64,000 nt of DNA from Psychrobacter sp. bablab_jr014 (GCF_016464015.1 NZ_JACDXT010000019.1:62001-126000); one strand, 5' to 3'. Positions 47,072 to 57,113 are shown, counted from the stretch's first letter. Numbers and translations are program-made. Notes: generated by a model not told the origin, from the letters alone.

Positions 47072-48128
47072 GAAAACAGGGTATATTCATTTGCATATCA
47101 GTGGTAGCCTACCAGTTCTATCTAAAATTCAGTATCGAATTGACATTAATAATGCTGGTATTTTTTCTAAATTACCATTGATAGGGTCTATCGAAAAATT
47201 AGGAAGTAAAACAATTCGGTTTCAATACGATGATACCAAAGTTAGTGTTGACGATATGCTTATAACTTACCAAGTAATGGCGAGCTCTAATACCAAACTT
47301 GTTTTAGCTCAAGGTATAATAGAGGCTTCTGATACAGGAAGTATGGACTCACTAGGCAGAAACTCCAATTCAATTTATATTAAATCAACAAAAGCTGTGA
47401 CTCAATCAAATAAGGAGATGGAACGGCAAGTGCGTATTGCTGCTTGTAGTCATAAAGATGGTGCTATCCAAGTAGCTCAATATATCGTTGATGAAATAAA
47501 GACTAATGTTAATTCTCCAGTTGCACATAGAATGAGATATCACTTAACAGGTGAACTCTCTAATCAACTCAGAAGGGTGTTTGATAAAGCTGACGCGTCA
47601 ATTACACGAATATCTAAACAGACAGGGTACCCTATATCAGGTGCAAACCATAGAAGTAGATCTAAAATTACCGCTGCAGAGCTTTGGATTGGACAAGTGA
47701 ATACTGGAAAGCCATGGGATCATAAGCTTAAAATTCGAGAGAAGTTTAAACATGTAGCTGTCCATCGTCCTCTACCACCACCAAGTAATACGTGGTCTGA
47801 AACTTACTATCATAAGTACAAAGAATATGATTACTATCTAGATATATGGTCGAACATTCATTATGGGTACGTAGGAAGGTCAGTTGGATTTACAGCAAAT
47901 GAGTTGATTACAGGTTCTAATATCGCTCAGTATGTAAGTGACGCTGTAAGATTAGAAATGAGCGGCGATACTGCGGATGATAAGACAGCTATGGAAATTG
48001 GAATTGGACTTTACGAAAAGTATAAACTAAGCAAAAATATTACAGCATCTATACTTTTAAGGGAGATAATTTCTCAACCAAATAATAAACTTCCAGTTTC
48101 AAAAGTAAAACATTATTGTCTTAGATAG
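47061..48128 (+). CDS. probable T6SS effector, polymorphic toxin type 44 domain
   Basis: 355 residues; ribosome site GAGGGG before ATGATG. No signal peptide. The N-terminal ~115 residues are beta-rich and may dock to VgrG. The C-terminal domain carries GKPWDHK (216-222) and DIWSNIHYGYVGRS (261-274), which I recognise as the polymorphic toxin type 44 (Ntox44) signature; its biochemical activity is not readable here. Overlap with vgrG and the gene after it fit an effector-immunity pair. AT-rich, unlike the tss genes. Confidence 0.72.
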   Translation: MMAKKTGYIHLHISGSLPVLSKIQYRIDINNAGIFSKLPLIGSIEKLGSKTIRFQYDDTKVSVDDMLITYQVMASSNTKLVLAQGIIEASDTGSMDSLGRNSNSIYIKSTKAVTQSNKEMERQVRIAACSHKDGAIQVAQYIVDEIKTNVNSPVAHRMRYHLTGELSNQLRRVFDKADASITRISKQTGYPISGANHRSRSKITAAELWIGQVNTGKPWDHKLKIREKFKHVAVHRPLPPPSNTWSETYYHKYKEYDYYLDIWSNIHYGYVGRSVGFTANELITGSNIAQYVSDAVRLEMSGDTADDKTAMEIGIGLYEKYKLSKNITASILLREIISQPNNKLPVSKVKHYCLR

Positions 48129-48168
48129 TTAATGAAACCATACTGATTGAAATTTATACGGATTTTTT

Positions 48169-48600
48169 ATGAAATATAAAATAGCTATTTTTTTAATTAT
48201 TTCTTTTTTGGCTTATATTTTTTATAGTCTTTTCTTTCCAGGTTTAAAAATAATTAATAATACAAATAATATTATTAGAGCAACTAAAGGTGAATTTAAA
48301 AACAAAAATTCTGACCCTGATCTAGATGAAGTGGAAGACATGTTTGATAATATAGTATATATAAAACCAAATGAAAGTTATACTTATAATATTAGTATGA
48401 AATCCTTAATAAATAATGAAAAAATAAGAGTAGATGTATCATACGAAAAAGAAGGTTTAGTTTCGGGAAGAAGTTTTATAATAGGAGATAGTGGGTCTTG
48501 TAAGTATAAAATAAATATCTATGATGGTTATAATGATATTGAGACTAGAGGATTGGATATTTGCTATAGAAAGTTGTCAATAGCTGAAGATGATATTTAG
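48169..48600 (+). CDS. candidate immunity protein of the type 44 toxin
   Basis: 143 residues. One hydrophobic segment (about 5-25) suggests an inner-membrane anchor or uncleaved signal, placing the rest in the periplasm. Cys111 and Cys132 may form a disulfide. No family recognised. Assigned by position 40 bases after the effector gene and by the damaged paralogue directly downstream. If correct, the toxin acts in the periplasm. Confidence 0.62.
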   Translation: MKYKIAIFLIISFLAYIFYSLFFPGLKIINNTNNIIRATKGEFKNKNSDPDLDEVEDMFDNIVYIKPNESYTYNISMKSLINNEKIRVDVSYEKEGLVSGRSFIIGDSGSCKYKINIYDGYNDIETRGLDICYRKLSIAEDDI

Positions 48601-48680
48601 TTAAATTAATAATAAAAATCAATCACTACTGTTTTTGTATAAAAAGTAAATCCTAGAAATTTAGAGGTGTTTTAAAAAGT

Positions 48681-49128
48681 ATGAAGATTTCAAAATACCT
48701 TTTTCGTTTATATCTTTATTTATAATTTTTCTATTGTATATTCTTGTGTTTTAAGCCCTGGGGTAGAAGTAGTTAACTTAAAAAATTATGATTTAAAGTT
48801 ATTTAGAGGTGAGTCTAACGCTAATTCTATAGAGCCTTCATTGGAAGAGGTAGATAGAATGCTCAATAGTACTACTACTATAAAACCACAGGAGTCATAT
48901 TCCTTTAGTATTAGAAGAAAGTATGTTTTCTCCAGTAAAGAAAACAAAGTTAATATAGCTTTGTATGATGCTGATTCAATCAATACAACATCTACAGAAT
49001 ATTCAAAATAATTTTTTATTAGTGATGATGGGTTTTGTAAGTATGCAATTAAAATTTATGATGATTTTATAGATATAAAAACAAGTAGTTTTAATATTTG
49101 CTATAAGAGGCTACTTATAGTCAAGTAA
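48681..49128 (+). pseudogene. decayed paralogue of the immunity gene
   Basis: Not an intact ORF. Read with one frameshift near the start and one in-frame TAA (about 49009), it matches the upstream immunity protein: EVDRMLNSTTTIKPQESYSF against EVEDMFDNIVYIKPNESYTY, and GFCKYAIKIYDDF...FNICYKRL against GSCKYKINIYDGY...LDICYRKL, keeping both cysteines. A second, non-functional or differently specific immunity copy that has degenerated. Confidence 0.75.
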
Positions 49129-49239
49129 ATAATCAATATTTTTTTAAAAAGATAATTAAAGCAAAATAAATAATAGTTGATATTCTAGAACCTATGGATA
49201 AATTCTTTTCATCTGCAGAAAAGCGTAATTATTTTTTTG

Positions 49240-49508
49240 ATGAACATGGGTATCTTTCATGCTCTAAAACGCCTTGAGATTAGTCAAAAAAAGACCTTGG
49301 AACATCCAAAAGCGTGTCCGATGAAGAGAGCGATATATCAGCATAAGCTTGATCGCTTTATACAGCAAGGCTACCGTATTATTTATATAGATGAAAGTGG
49401 CTTTGAGAGCCAGACCATTCGCTCTCATGATTATGCACCGATAGGAAAACCTTGTATCGATCGCTACAACTGACAAGGTAAAAAGCGAACCCATGTGATT
49501 TGGGGGTA
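49240..49508 (+). pseudogene. IS630-family transposase remnant
   Basis: About 78 codons align with the central IS630 catalytic region: KKTLEHPKA, then IIYIDESGFES with the DDE aspartate, and YAPIGKPC. The frame is closed by TGA where a Trp codon is normal (DRYN-stop-QGKKRTHVI). The N-terminal HTH half and the C-terminal DDE part are missing, and no matching inverted repeats were seen. A leftover at the 3' boundary of the toxin cassette. Confidence 0.75.
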
Positions 49509-50140
49509 TTTACCATTAATGAAGTTTAGGCAGCCTTATGAGCTTAAAATAGTCGATTATAAAGACGTTCATCCAGACTTACATTTAGATCGCTATAACC
49601 AAGCTTATACACCGCTCAATCTTTATGTCGCAGATCCTAAAACGGGTGATATCACTCATCACCTTAAGCTTGAGGACTATAGAGTAGACCCCCGCGTACA
49701 CTGGGCATTTATTCGTACCTATATGGAGCGTCCAGCCGAGGATTTACCAATTGATAACGAGATTTGCCAAGCCTATCCTGCAGATACCAGCAAGTCGCTA
49801 TTTGCGTGCGCAGATATCATTTATCGCAAATTAGGCATACTAAACAGCCGTCATACAGGCGCTGGGCGGGCAGTTATGCTGATAGTTGGGTCACTCATTG
49901 CACTGGATAATTTATTTCAAGCCAATCATTACGCTTGCCAAGCGCGCTATTTTACACCCTGAAGTAAAAAAGCTGCTGACGTGGGATGGTAAGGACAATC
50001 CCTACCCCATACAACCGATAACCCCCGAAGCACAAAAGGCATTTACAGGTAAAAACTGGCAGGTCAACCTCTCTTGGATAGTTGCTATCGGTATCAATAT
50101 CTGGCTATTTGCGCTAGCAGTGATGGCTTATAACGGTTAA
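49495..50140 (+). pseudogene. frameshifted 3' remnant of a membrane protein gene
   Basis: A first frame to about 49925 encodes PQELKIVDYKD-type sequence including LDRYNQAYTPLNLYVADP and RVHWAFIRTYMERPAEDLP. The continuation sits in another frame and reads ITLAKRAILHPEVKKLLTWDG, ending with a transmembrane segment (WIVAIGINIWLFALAVMAYNG). The 5' part is missing where the IS630 remnant begins. It may belong to the DUF6708 family found near vgrG genes, but this is uncertain. Confidence 0.6.
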
Positions 50141-50209
50141 ATGAAATGCTTTTACCTAGCAGCTTACCCGAGACTGACTAAAAGTGTAGGGCAAAAGGTT
50201 AAGTAAGTG

Positions 50210-50965
50210 CTATGGACTCGCAGGCGCGTTAGCAGCGTCTTGCTCACTGCGATGCCACTCATACAAGCCCACAAAAGCATTGACCTGATAAACCATCGTT
50301 TGGATGGCAAAGATACAGTTGCCCGACATCAGATTGACGATGAGCCAAACAAAATTCACGATAATCCATAGCCACCAGTTAAACGAGTAGCGCAAAATCA
50401 TCGCCGCCTGCGCGGTGATGGACAGCACGAACGCCAACACATTAATCCAAAAGAACGATATTACACCTAAAAATAAGCTGTTGTCATTTTCGACCACTGC
50501 ATAGCCGTAGCTGGCGAGCAAGCGGTTCACGGTTGGGAAAAGTGCCAAACCAATCACAATAAATGCCGCAGTAATCAGCCATACCCATTTGCTTGCTGAC
50601 TTAGGCACCATGTCGCCATCAGCATCGGTGTGCTTTGACCAATAAAAAATACCGTAGACGTGGGTAAAAAAGTTAAATAGCGGCGCAAGCATCAGACCGA
50701 CCGCGCCTGAGGTCGCCTGTACCACGACTTCACCTGCGGTCGCCGCCATGCCCAAGCCATTACCCATGACGTTTTTACGAAACGACAGCGATACCACACA
50801 GATAAGTCCCACAAAGGACACGCCTAAATAAAATATATCTAGTCCTGTGTGCTCTGTCGTCAGCCAAAACCCCGCTGACAGTGCTGCGACCCCAAAAATA
50901 AACCAAGCGATAATCCATTGCATCGCCCATTTACCTGTTAAATTGTCCAAAAATTGAATACGCAT
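50210..50965 (-). CDS. pnuC: nicotinamide riboside/mononucleotide transporter PnuC
   Basis: 251 residues with about seven hydrophobic helices. The PnuC pattern WWLWIIVNFVWLIVNLMSGNCIFA near residue 195 and FYWSKHTDADGD loop support the call. Imports nicotinamide riboside (or NMN) for NAD salvage. It is 108 bases downstream of the NadR-like gene on the same strand, its usual partner. Confidence 0.88.
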   Translation of the reverse strand: MRIQFLDNLTGKWAMQWIIAWFIFGVAALSAGFWLTTEHTGLDIFYLGVSFVGLICVVSLSFRKNVMGNGLGMAATAGEVVVQATSGAVGLMLAPLFNFFTHVYGIFYWSKHTDADGDMVPKSASKWVWLITAAFIVIGLALFPTVNRLLASYGYAVVENDNSLFLGVISFFWINVLAFVLSITAQAAMILRYSFNWWLWIIVNFVWLIVNLMSGNCIFAIQTMVYQVNAFVGLYEWHRSEQDAANAPASP

Positions 50966-51073
50966 ACGGCTCGTCCTTACTTATATTGGTTGTTCTTTTT
51001 ATTATTAAAGTGATTAACAGAATCTCGAAATCGTACTCAGTAGACACGTTGTCCGTGCAAACCAAACAGGTAA

Positions 51074-52132
51074 TCAATCGTCATTTTGCTGATAGATATG
51101 CGCGTTAATAAATGCCACTGCCGCTTCATAACGGGCGTCATAGTCAGGCGCATCAATCACATGCGGGATGATGTTATGACGCGCAAATATCTCAAGCAGA
51201 CGCGCTTCAAAGCGTCCACGTGCCTCAGGGTCGCCCAGCGAGCGCATACCATCATCGACCCACGGCGTATTGTTGTCGAGCATGATGGTGTAGTCGCAGC
51301 GAAAGGTCTCCGCACAGGCAGCCACAAATGGATGCGTGCGCCCCTCATACTCCTCACAAAATGCTTGCGTGGTCACAAAGTCGGTATCAATGATGGTGAC
51401 AGGCGCCAGCGCTTCTTTTTTCGCGGCGCGCATCGCTTCGGCATGGTCGAGGGCAATCGGCGCATAGTCGCTGTATTGCAAGCCCAGCTCGCTACCGCCC
51501 AAGTCCGTACCCACATACAGCCGCCCCATTTCTAGCGCGTAGCTTGCACCGTAATAATTGACCAGCTTATGTAATAAAGTCGTTTTGCCAGAGCTTTCAC
51601 CACCGACGATTGCCACGGTTTTGGTATAGTCGCCGCGCGCCTCAGGGTGTAGCGCCGACCAGTACGCGACAGGGTCTGCTGCAATGGCTGCGCTATCAAA
51701 GCCTGTTGTTTCCAATGTCATAAAGGGTAGAGCAGCGGTTTCTATTTCTTTGTCCTGAACGTCATCAAGCTGGGCAAAAATACTGTCCTTGGTTACATAC
51801 AGCGGCGTCTCGGTAGGGCATTCTAGCGTTTTATACAGTGCTGAGATTTGTGTTTTATAATCGCCCAGTGGTGTAGGCAACGCCTTAGCATCATAAGCAG
51901 GAATAGGCGCTTGTGACAGGTGTAGCACCACAAAAGGCAAATCGGCGCACGCCATCTGTAGCCAGCGCGCTTTGTCTTGCAAAGTAATGACAAAATCAGA
52001 ATGCGGGCGCGCACTTGGCGTAATCACCACATGCAACGTTTTAACCTGTCCAACCGCCGCCATAATATGGCGTAGATGTCCTAAATGCAGCGGTTCAAAA
52101 TCCGAAATCAATACCCCAAAATCTTGAATCAT
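51074..52132 (-). CDS. nadR: NadR-like bifunctional NMN adenylyltransferase / ribosylnicotinamide kinase
   Basis: 352 residues. The nucleotidyltransferase HxGH motif is HLGH in SDFEPLHLGHLRHI (about residue 18). The kinase P-loop is GGESSGKTTLLHKL (about 177-190). NMN kinase/adenylyltransferase converts NR to NMN and NAD. The N-terminal HTH repressor domain of enterobacterial NadR is absent, so this is an enzyme only. Confidence 0.88.
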   Translation of the reverse strand: MIQDFGVLISDFEPLHLGHLRHIMAAVGQVKTLHVVITPSARPHSDFVITLQDKARWLQMACADLPFVVLHLSQAPIPAYDAKALPTPLGDYKTQISALYKTLECPTETPLYVTKDSIFAQLDDVQDKEIETAALPFMTLETTGFDSAAIAADPVAYWSALHPEARGDYTKTVAIVGGESSGKTTLLHKLVNYYGASYALEMGRLYVGTDLGGSELGLQYSDYAPIALDHAEAMRAAKKEALAPVTIIDTDFVTTQAFCEEYEGRTHPFVAACAETFRCDYTIMLDNNTPWVDDGMRSLGDPEARGRFEARLLEIFARHNIIPHVIDAPDYDARYEAAVAFINAHIYQQNDD

Positions 52133-52776
52133 CGCGTATTACATCCTTTTTCTTGTCTTATTCTTATGTTTGGTTTGTTCTTTATTTGCCTTAAGGTTTG
52201 GCAAATGGTCTGAAGCATAAAATATGGTATAAACAATTCTATTGGAATGCAGGTAGGTTATTGTAAGCGGCAGCGCTGTTATGCTGTATAGATGTAAATT
52301 TACACGTGTTAGATTTATACGTTTAATTTGAAAGACTTAGCATCATAAAGCCTGCAAAGTAACACCTGAGCAACAAAGTTAATATCGAAACATTTTGAAA
52401 TACCCATTTAGAATCAGGGATTTATGACAAGGTGTGACAGGTAAGGGCAATATTACGTTGCACAAGTTCACAAAGTACACTCATACACTCAACAGTAGAA
52501 AAGCGTCCGCTTGCTATACTCAAAGTTAAGTTCACAGCACGACACTTTTATAAAAAATAAGCGCCATTAAGCGCAAAAAGAATAATAAAACAAATATAAA
52601 AAAGTGTTGATGCTGTGTTCTAGTATCTGAATATTAAAAAGAAGTATTAGAATAAATACCAAACAATTTTTTAAAATTTAAACGGATTGCTACTAAATAT
52701 TTAGACATTACAAATTTAAAAATCATTTAAAAATAACGATTAAAACGATAAAGAAACACAGAGAGAGGTACTTATT
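52133..52776. other. long divergent intergenic region (nadR / PspC gene)
   Basis: 644 bases, AT-rich towards the right. It holds GCGCCATTAAGCGC near 52562 (small hairpin) but no supported ORF or RNA gene. Promoter signals for nadR and the PspC gene are presumably here. Confidence 0.5.
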
Positions 52777-52989
52777 GTGGAAACACTAGCAAAACTACAC
52801 AGGTCGCGAAAAAACCGCATGATTGCTGGCGTGATGGGTGGTATTGCAGAATATTTTGGCTGGTCACCGTTTTGGGTGCGTGTCTTATTCGTAGTGATAT
52901 CTTCGTTAAGCGCGGCTGTCCCTGGTATTTTGATTTATATCGTTTTGTGGGTTGTGATGCCAAACGCCACTGACGCTTCATATCGTTAA
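52777..52989 (+). CDS. PspC-domain small membrane protein
   Basis: 70 residues, GTG start preceded by GAGAGAGG. Almost the entire protein is the PspC domain: KNRMIAGVMGGIAEYFGW, then VRVLFVVISS and a second hydrophobic stretch ending YIVLWVVMP. PspC domains are inner-membrane stress components; this stand-alone version has no psp neighbours. Followed by a hairpin terminator. Confidence 0.82.
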   Translation: METLAKLHRSRKNRMIAGVMGGIAEYFGWSPFWVRVLFVVISSLSAAVPGILIYIVLWVVMPNATDASYR

Positions 52990-53381
52990 TGCTTTTATAT
53001 TTGTTAATACGTTTAATTTAATAAAGCATATTTTTTTACCAGTATAAGAAAACGCTTTATCTCAGACAGCAGTAAGATTGACAGATTAATAATAATAAGA
53101 ACAAGTGCGTACTTATAATAAAAAACCTGCACAAGCAGGATCATAAACATCCGCTTTTCCTCCTGCCCAGATGCTCATCCATCTGGGTATTTTTTTGTGC
53201 AAATGCGCGTCAATCGTGCTTAAGACAAAAATTTAGTTGCGCGATGTATGGATAAAATCCTTGTTTTTTAGTAAGGTGAGCAAACAAATGGACACACCAA
53301 GGCAGCGAGTGCCGATATTGGCAAATGCAGCGCTGCTGTGTCCGTCTGGTCTCATACTTTTTATTCTAAAGTGACTTTTTT
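52990..53381. other. region between PspC gene and glyQ with terminator
   Basis: 392 bases. Two hairpins lie at about 53128-53197; the second is the terminator listed. The remainder is a probable glyQ promoter leader. No T-box is expected or seen. Confidence 0.5.
53164..53197 (+). terminator. intrinsic terminator downstream of PspC gene
   Basis: CCCAGATG (53166-53173) pairs with CATCTGGG (53180-53187), followed by TATTTTTTT. A small CCTGC-ACAA-GCAGG hairpin precedes it at about 53128. Confidence 0.8.
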
Positions 53382-54380
53382 ATGACTTCCCAAGCTACGA
53401 CCTCACAACCGATGACCTTTCAAGATTTGATTCTCACGCTACAAAATTATTGGGCGTCTAAGGGCTGCGTGATTTTGCAGCCGTATGATATGGAAGTGGG
53501 CGCAGGCACGTTTCATACCGCGACATTTTTGCGCTCGTTAGGCCCTGAACGCTGGAATGCCGCTTATGTGCAGCCATCACGCCGCCCAACCGACGGACGC
53601 TATGGCGACAACCCCAACCGCTTGCAGCATTATTACCAGTTTCAGGCAGTACTAAAGCCAAACCCGCCAAACATTCAAGAGCTGTATTTGGACTCGCTGC
53701 GTGCGATTGGTATTGACCCTTTGGTACATGACATTCGCTTTGTCGAAGACAACTGGGAATCACCAACGCTCGGCGCGTGGGGTCTTGGCTGGGAAGTATG
53801 GCTGAACGGCATGGAGGTCACCCAGTTTACGTATTTTCAGCAAGTGGGCGGCATTGAGTGTTTCCCTGTCACAGGCGAGATTACCTACGGTCTTGAGCGC
53901 CTTGCGATGTATGTGCAAGGGGTGGACAGCGTATATGACCTCGTATGGGCGGACGGTGAGTTTGGCCGCGTGAGCTACGGCGATGTGTTCCACCAAAACG
54001 AAGTGGAGCAATCAACCTATAACTTTGAGCACGCCGATATCGAAAAAACCTCAGAGCTGTTTGACTTTTATGAAGACCAAGCGGACAAGCTAACGGCGGC
54101 AGGCTTGCCACTACCCGCGTATGAGATGGTGCTTAAGGCCTCACATGCTTTTAACTTACTGGACGCACGTGGCGCGATTTCGGTTACTGAGCGTCAGCGC
54201 TTTATTTTGCGTGTGCGTACCTTAGCGCGTAAAGTTGCCTTTGGCTATGTCGAAGCGCGTGCTAAATTGGGCTTCCCATTAGCGGACGACGCACACCGCG
54301 CCGAGGCGTTAGAAAAATACCTGCCCAAAGAAGAAACGGCAGCCAAGACCGAAAATAACACTGCAAACGCGCAACAATAG
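53382..54380 (+). CDS. glyQ: glycine-tRNA ligase alpha subunit
   Basis: 332 residues. Family sequence is recognisable throughout: [37 protein letters not shown] and [22 protein letters not shown]. Charges tRNA-Gly as an alpha2beta2 enzyme with GlyS. A short Lys/Glu-Asn tail lies past residue 305. glyS starts 10 bases after its stop. Confidence 0.98.
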   Translation: MTSQATTSQPMTFQDLILTLQNYWASKGCVILQPYDMEVGAGTFHTATFLRSLGPERWNAAYVQPSRRPTDGRYGDNPNRLQHYYQFQAVLKPNPPNIQELYLDSLRAIGIDPLVHDIRFVEDNWESPTLGAWGLGWEVWLNGMEVTQFTYFQQVGGIECFPVTGEITYGLERLAMYVQGVDSVYDLVWADGEFGRVSYGDVFHQNEVEQSTYNFEHADIEKTSELFDFYEDQADKLTAAGLPLPAYEMVLKASHAFNLLDARGAISVTERQRFILRVRTLARKVAFGYVEARAKLGFPLADDAHRAEALEKYLPKEETAAKTENNTANAQQ

Positions 54381-54389
54381 GAGCACCTC

Positions 54390-56483
54390 ATGACCACCAT
54401 TTTATTTGAATTAGGATGCGAAGAGCTGCCCCCAAAAAGCCTAAAGCCACTACGTGATGCGCTTGTCAGCAGCGTGACTGAGCAGCTAAACGCCGCAGAG
54501 ATTGGCTTTGGTGAGATTATTGCCTTTGCTGCGCCGCGCCGCTTAGCGATTCAAATTAAAGACATCGCGGACAAACAGCCTGACCGCAGCGAGCAAAAAC
54601 GCGGCCCTGCGATTAAAGCGGCCTTTGATGCCGACGGCAACCCAACCCGCGCAGCCATGGGCTTTGCCAAGGGCTTGGGCATTGAGCCATCGGAGCTGAC
54701 GACCATCAATACCGATAAAGGCGACTACGTGGGCTATGAGCAGACCATTCATGGTAAAGCCACTGCCGAGCTGCTGCCTGAGATTTTCCAAACCGCGCTT
54801 GATAACCTACCGATTGCCAAGCGTATGCGCTCGGGCGCGTCAAAAGAAGAATTTGTACGCCCTGTACAGTGGGTGGTGTTGATGCAAGATGACGCGGTGA
54901 TTGACGCGACCATCCAAGGGCATCAAACAGGCAAGCAAACGCGTGGTCACCGCTTCCACAGCCCTGACTATCGCGAAATCGACCATGCAGACAACTACGA
55001 AGCGATACTCGAAGACGCGCGCGTGATTGCGAGCTTTGATAAGCGTCAGATGATGATTGCCAATCAAGTCAAGGCATTAGCAACCGAAGTCAACGCCCAA
55101 GCCATCGTACCTGAGGCACTGCTGGATGAAGTCACCGCGCTGGTTGATTTACCGATTGCACTGCGTGCAAGCTTTGAGCCGCGCTTTTTACAAGTGCCAC
55201 AAGAGGCGCTTATCTCGACCATGCAGGCAGACCAAAAGTATTTTTGTTTGACCGATGAGGCAGGCAAATTACAGCCGTACTTTATTTTTATTACCAATAT
55301 CGAATCTAGAGACCCTACGCAGATTGTCTCTGGTAACGAAAAAGTTGTGCGTCCACGTCTTGCCGATGCTGAGTTTTTCTTCTTACAAGACCAAAAGCAG
55401 CCTTTGTTTGCGTTGACCGAAAGTCTGAAAACTCGCGTCTTCCAAGAGCAGCTGGGCACGATTTTTGAGAAATCAGAGCGTATCGCCAAGCTTGCTGCCT
55501 TTATCGCAGGCTTGCTACAGCAAAGCGGGCACACGATTAATATTGATGAGACCGTACGCGCAGCAATGCTTGCCAAAGCCGATTTGGCAAGCTCATTGGT
55601 CGGCGAGTTCCCTGAGCTGCAAGGCATCGCGGGCACGTATTATGCGCGTCTGAACGGCGAGCCTGAAGCGGTCGCCGCAAGTTTAGAAGAGCAGTATTTG
55701 CCGAAGTTTAGTGGTGATGCCTTGCCACAAACGCCGATTGGCATTTGCTTAGCACTGGCTGACAGACTCGATACCTTGGTCGGTATTTTTGCCATTGGTC
55801 AAGCGCCGACAGGCTCAAAAGATCCGTTCAGCCTACGCCGTCAAGCGATTGGTATTTTGCGTATTTTGATTGAAAAGCAGCTGCCCATCAATATCGTGGC
55901 GCTGGTTGAGCAGGCGATTAAAAACTACAACAGCGGCGAGACGCAAAAAGTCGCTAAGATGGGCGAGACCTTTACCCAAGTCATGGCGTTCTTAAACTCG
56001 CGCTATCGTGCGATGTATACCGAACAAGGTGTGAGCGTGGATACTATCCAAGCGGTGCAAGCGATTAACCCGCACATGCCGCTTGATTTTGACCAGCGTA
56101 TCCATGCCGTGCAGAATTTTAGAGCCTTGCCACAAGCAGCAGGTCTTGCTGATGCCAATAAGCGCGTGGCGAATATCTTGGCAAAATCAGAAGACTCGCC
56201 AAGCGATGCGGTAGATACAGCGCTATTACAAGAAGCGCCAGAGCAAGCCTTGCATGAGGCGATTGAGCAAGCAAAAGCAGTCACTGCGCCGCTGATTGAT
56301 GACGCCAACTACACGCAAGTGCTTGAGCAACTGGCACAACTAGAAGCGCCATTGACCGCGTTCTTTGCTGACGTGATGGTGAACAGTGAAGACGTGGCGC
56401 TACGCCGTAACCGCTTGGCGTTACTCAGCCAAGTGCGTGCACTGTTCTTAACCGTTGCCGATATCAGTGAATTGCAGATGTAA
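54390..56483 (+). CDS. glyS: glycine-tRNA ligase beta subunit
   Basis: 697 residues. Opens FELGCEELPPKSL. The HD-like ATP-binding region and the DALR-type anticodon domain near the C-terminus (LRALP and NRLALLSQVR) are present. Ribosome site TAGGAGC before ATG. Transcription stops at the terminator below. Confidence 0.98.
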   Translation: MTTILFELGCEELPPKSLKPLRDALVSSVTEQLNAAEIGFGEIIAFAAPRRLAIQIKDIADKQPDRSEQKRGPAIKAAFDADGNPTRAAMGFAKGLGIEPSELTTINTDKGDYVGYEQTIHGKATAELLPEIFQTALDNLPIAKRMRSGASKEEFVRPVQWVVLMQDDAVIDATIQGHQTGKQTRGHRFHSPDYREIDHADNYEAILEDARVIASFDKRQMMIANQVKALATEVNAQAIVPEALLDEVTALVDLPIALRASFEPRFLQVPQEALISTMQADQKYFCLTDEAGKLQPYFIFITNIESRDPTQIVSGNEKVVRPRLADAEFFFLQDQKQPLFALTESLKTRVFQEQLGTIFEKSERIAKLAAFIAGLLQQSGHTINIDETVRAAMLAKADLASSLVGEFPELQGIAGTYYARLNGEPEAVAASLEEQYLPKFSGDALPQTPIGICLALADRLDTLVGIFAIGQAPTGSKDPFSLRRQAIGILRILIEKQLPINIVALVEQAIKNYNSGETQKVAKMGETFTQVMAFLNSRYRAMYTEQGVSVDTIQAVQAINPHMPLDFDQRIHAVQNFRALPQAAGLADANKRVANILAKSEDSPSDAVDTALLQEAPEQALHEAIEQAKAVTAPLIDDANYTQVLEQLAQLEAPLTAFFADVMVNSEDVALRRNRLALLSQVRALFLTVADISELQM

Positions 56484-56510
56484 GGCTATAGCTGGTTATT
56501 AACGACAATA

Positions 56511-56540
56511 AAAAACTGACCATCATGGTCAGTTTTTTTT
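56511..56540 (+). terminator. intrinsic terminator after glyS
   Basis: AACTGACCATCATGGTCAGTT stem, T8 tail. Confidence 0.88.
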
Positions 56541-56738
56541 ATGGCAGTTTGATAATAATAATGAATAAGACAGACAAGCAAACAGGCTCACGGATATGGC
56601 AAAAACTGTATTTATATCCTGATTTACAGTACACTTAAGACCACGTGGATGATGGTTTTTATGTCCAAGCGCTCATTGGTGTCTGCCAGCAGGTAGCCGC
56701 TTGGGTGTCAGTGCGCGCTTTATTTAAGGAGCTTTCCT

Positions 56739-57041
56739 GTGTTTGCTTTGATTACCACGCTGATTATTATTTGGATTGTGATGTGGGGCTTTTTTAAGTT
56801 TATGTACCCACGTCCGCCACAGAGTATGATGCCTAAAGAAGGCGACGTGACCACACCGCGTAACTGTGATTATTGCGGGCACAGCTTGGCAGAGTATCGC
56901 GGCGTGCTAGAAAACAATCCGAATGCCACAGAGACGGGCGAGGCGGGGTCTTGGTTTTTTTGTAATTATGAGCACCAAGCGGAGTTTCATAAGGCACGCG
57001 GCACGATAGCACCAGCACACCCTGAGCCAAGTAGCAAATAA
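56739..57041 (+). CDS. small membrane protein with zinc-ribbon-like cysteines
   Basis: 100 residues; AAGGAG before GTG. A single N-terminal helix (about 3-22) is followed by CDYCGHSLAEYRG and WFFCNYEHQAEFH, where Cys-x2-Cys plus later Cys/His could bind zinc. No family recognised. It lies alone between the glyS terminator and the convergent zapA gene. Confidence 0.6.
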   Translation: MFALITTLIIIWIVMWGFFKFMYPRPPQSMMPKEGDVTTPRNCDYCGHSLAEYRGVLENNPNATETGEAGSWFFCNYEHQAEFHKARGTIAPAHPEPSSK

Positions 57042-57086
57042 GCTGCCAGCAAAACTAGAATTAAAAAACACACCACCATTTGCCAA

Positions 57087-57113
57087 AGCGCCATAAACAA
57101 AATGGCGTTTTTG
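57087..57113. terminator. terminator between zinc-ribbon-like gene and zapA
   Basis: AGCGCCAT / ATGGCGTT arms with a 7-base loop and T5; converging genes on both sides. Confidence 0.7.

Noticed and set aside
53128..53381. Possible T-box or glycine riboswitch before glyQ
   Set aside because: No T-box core or glycine riboswitch pattern visible; the hairpins fit a terminator for the PspC gene.
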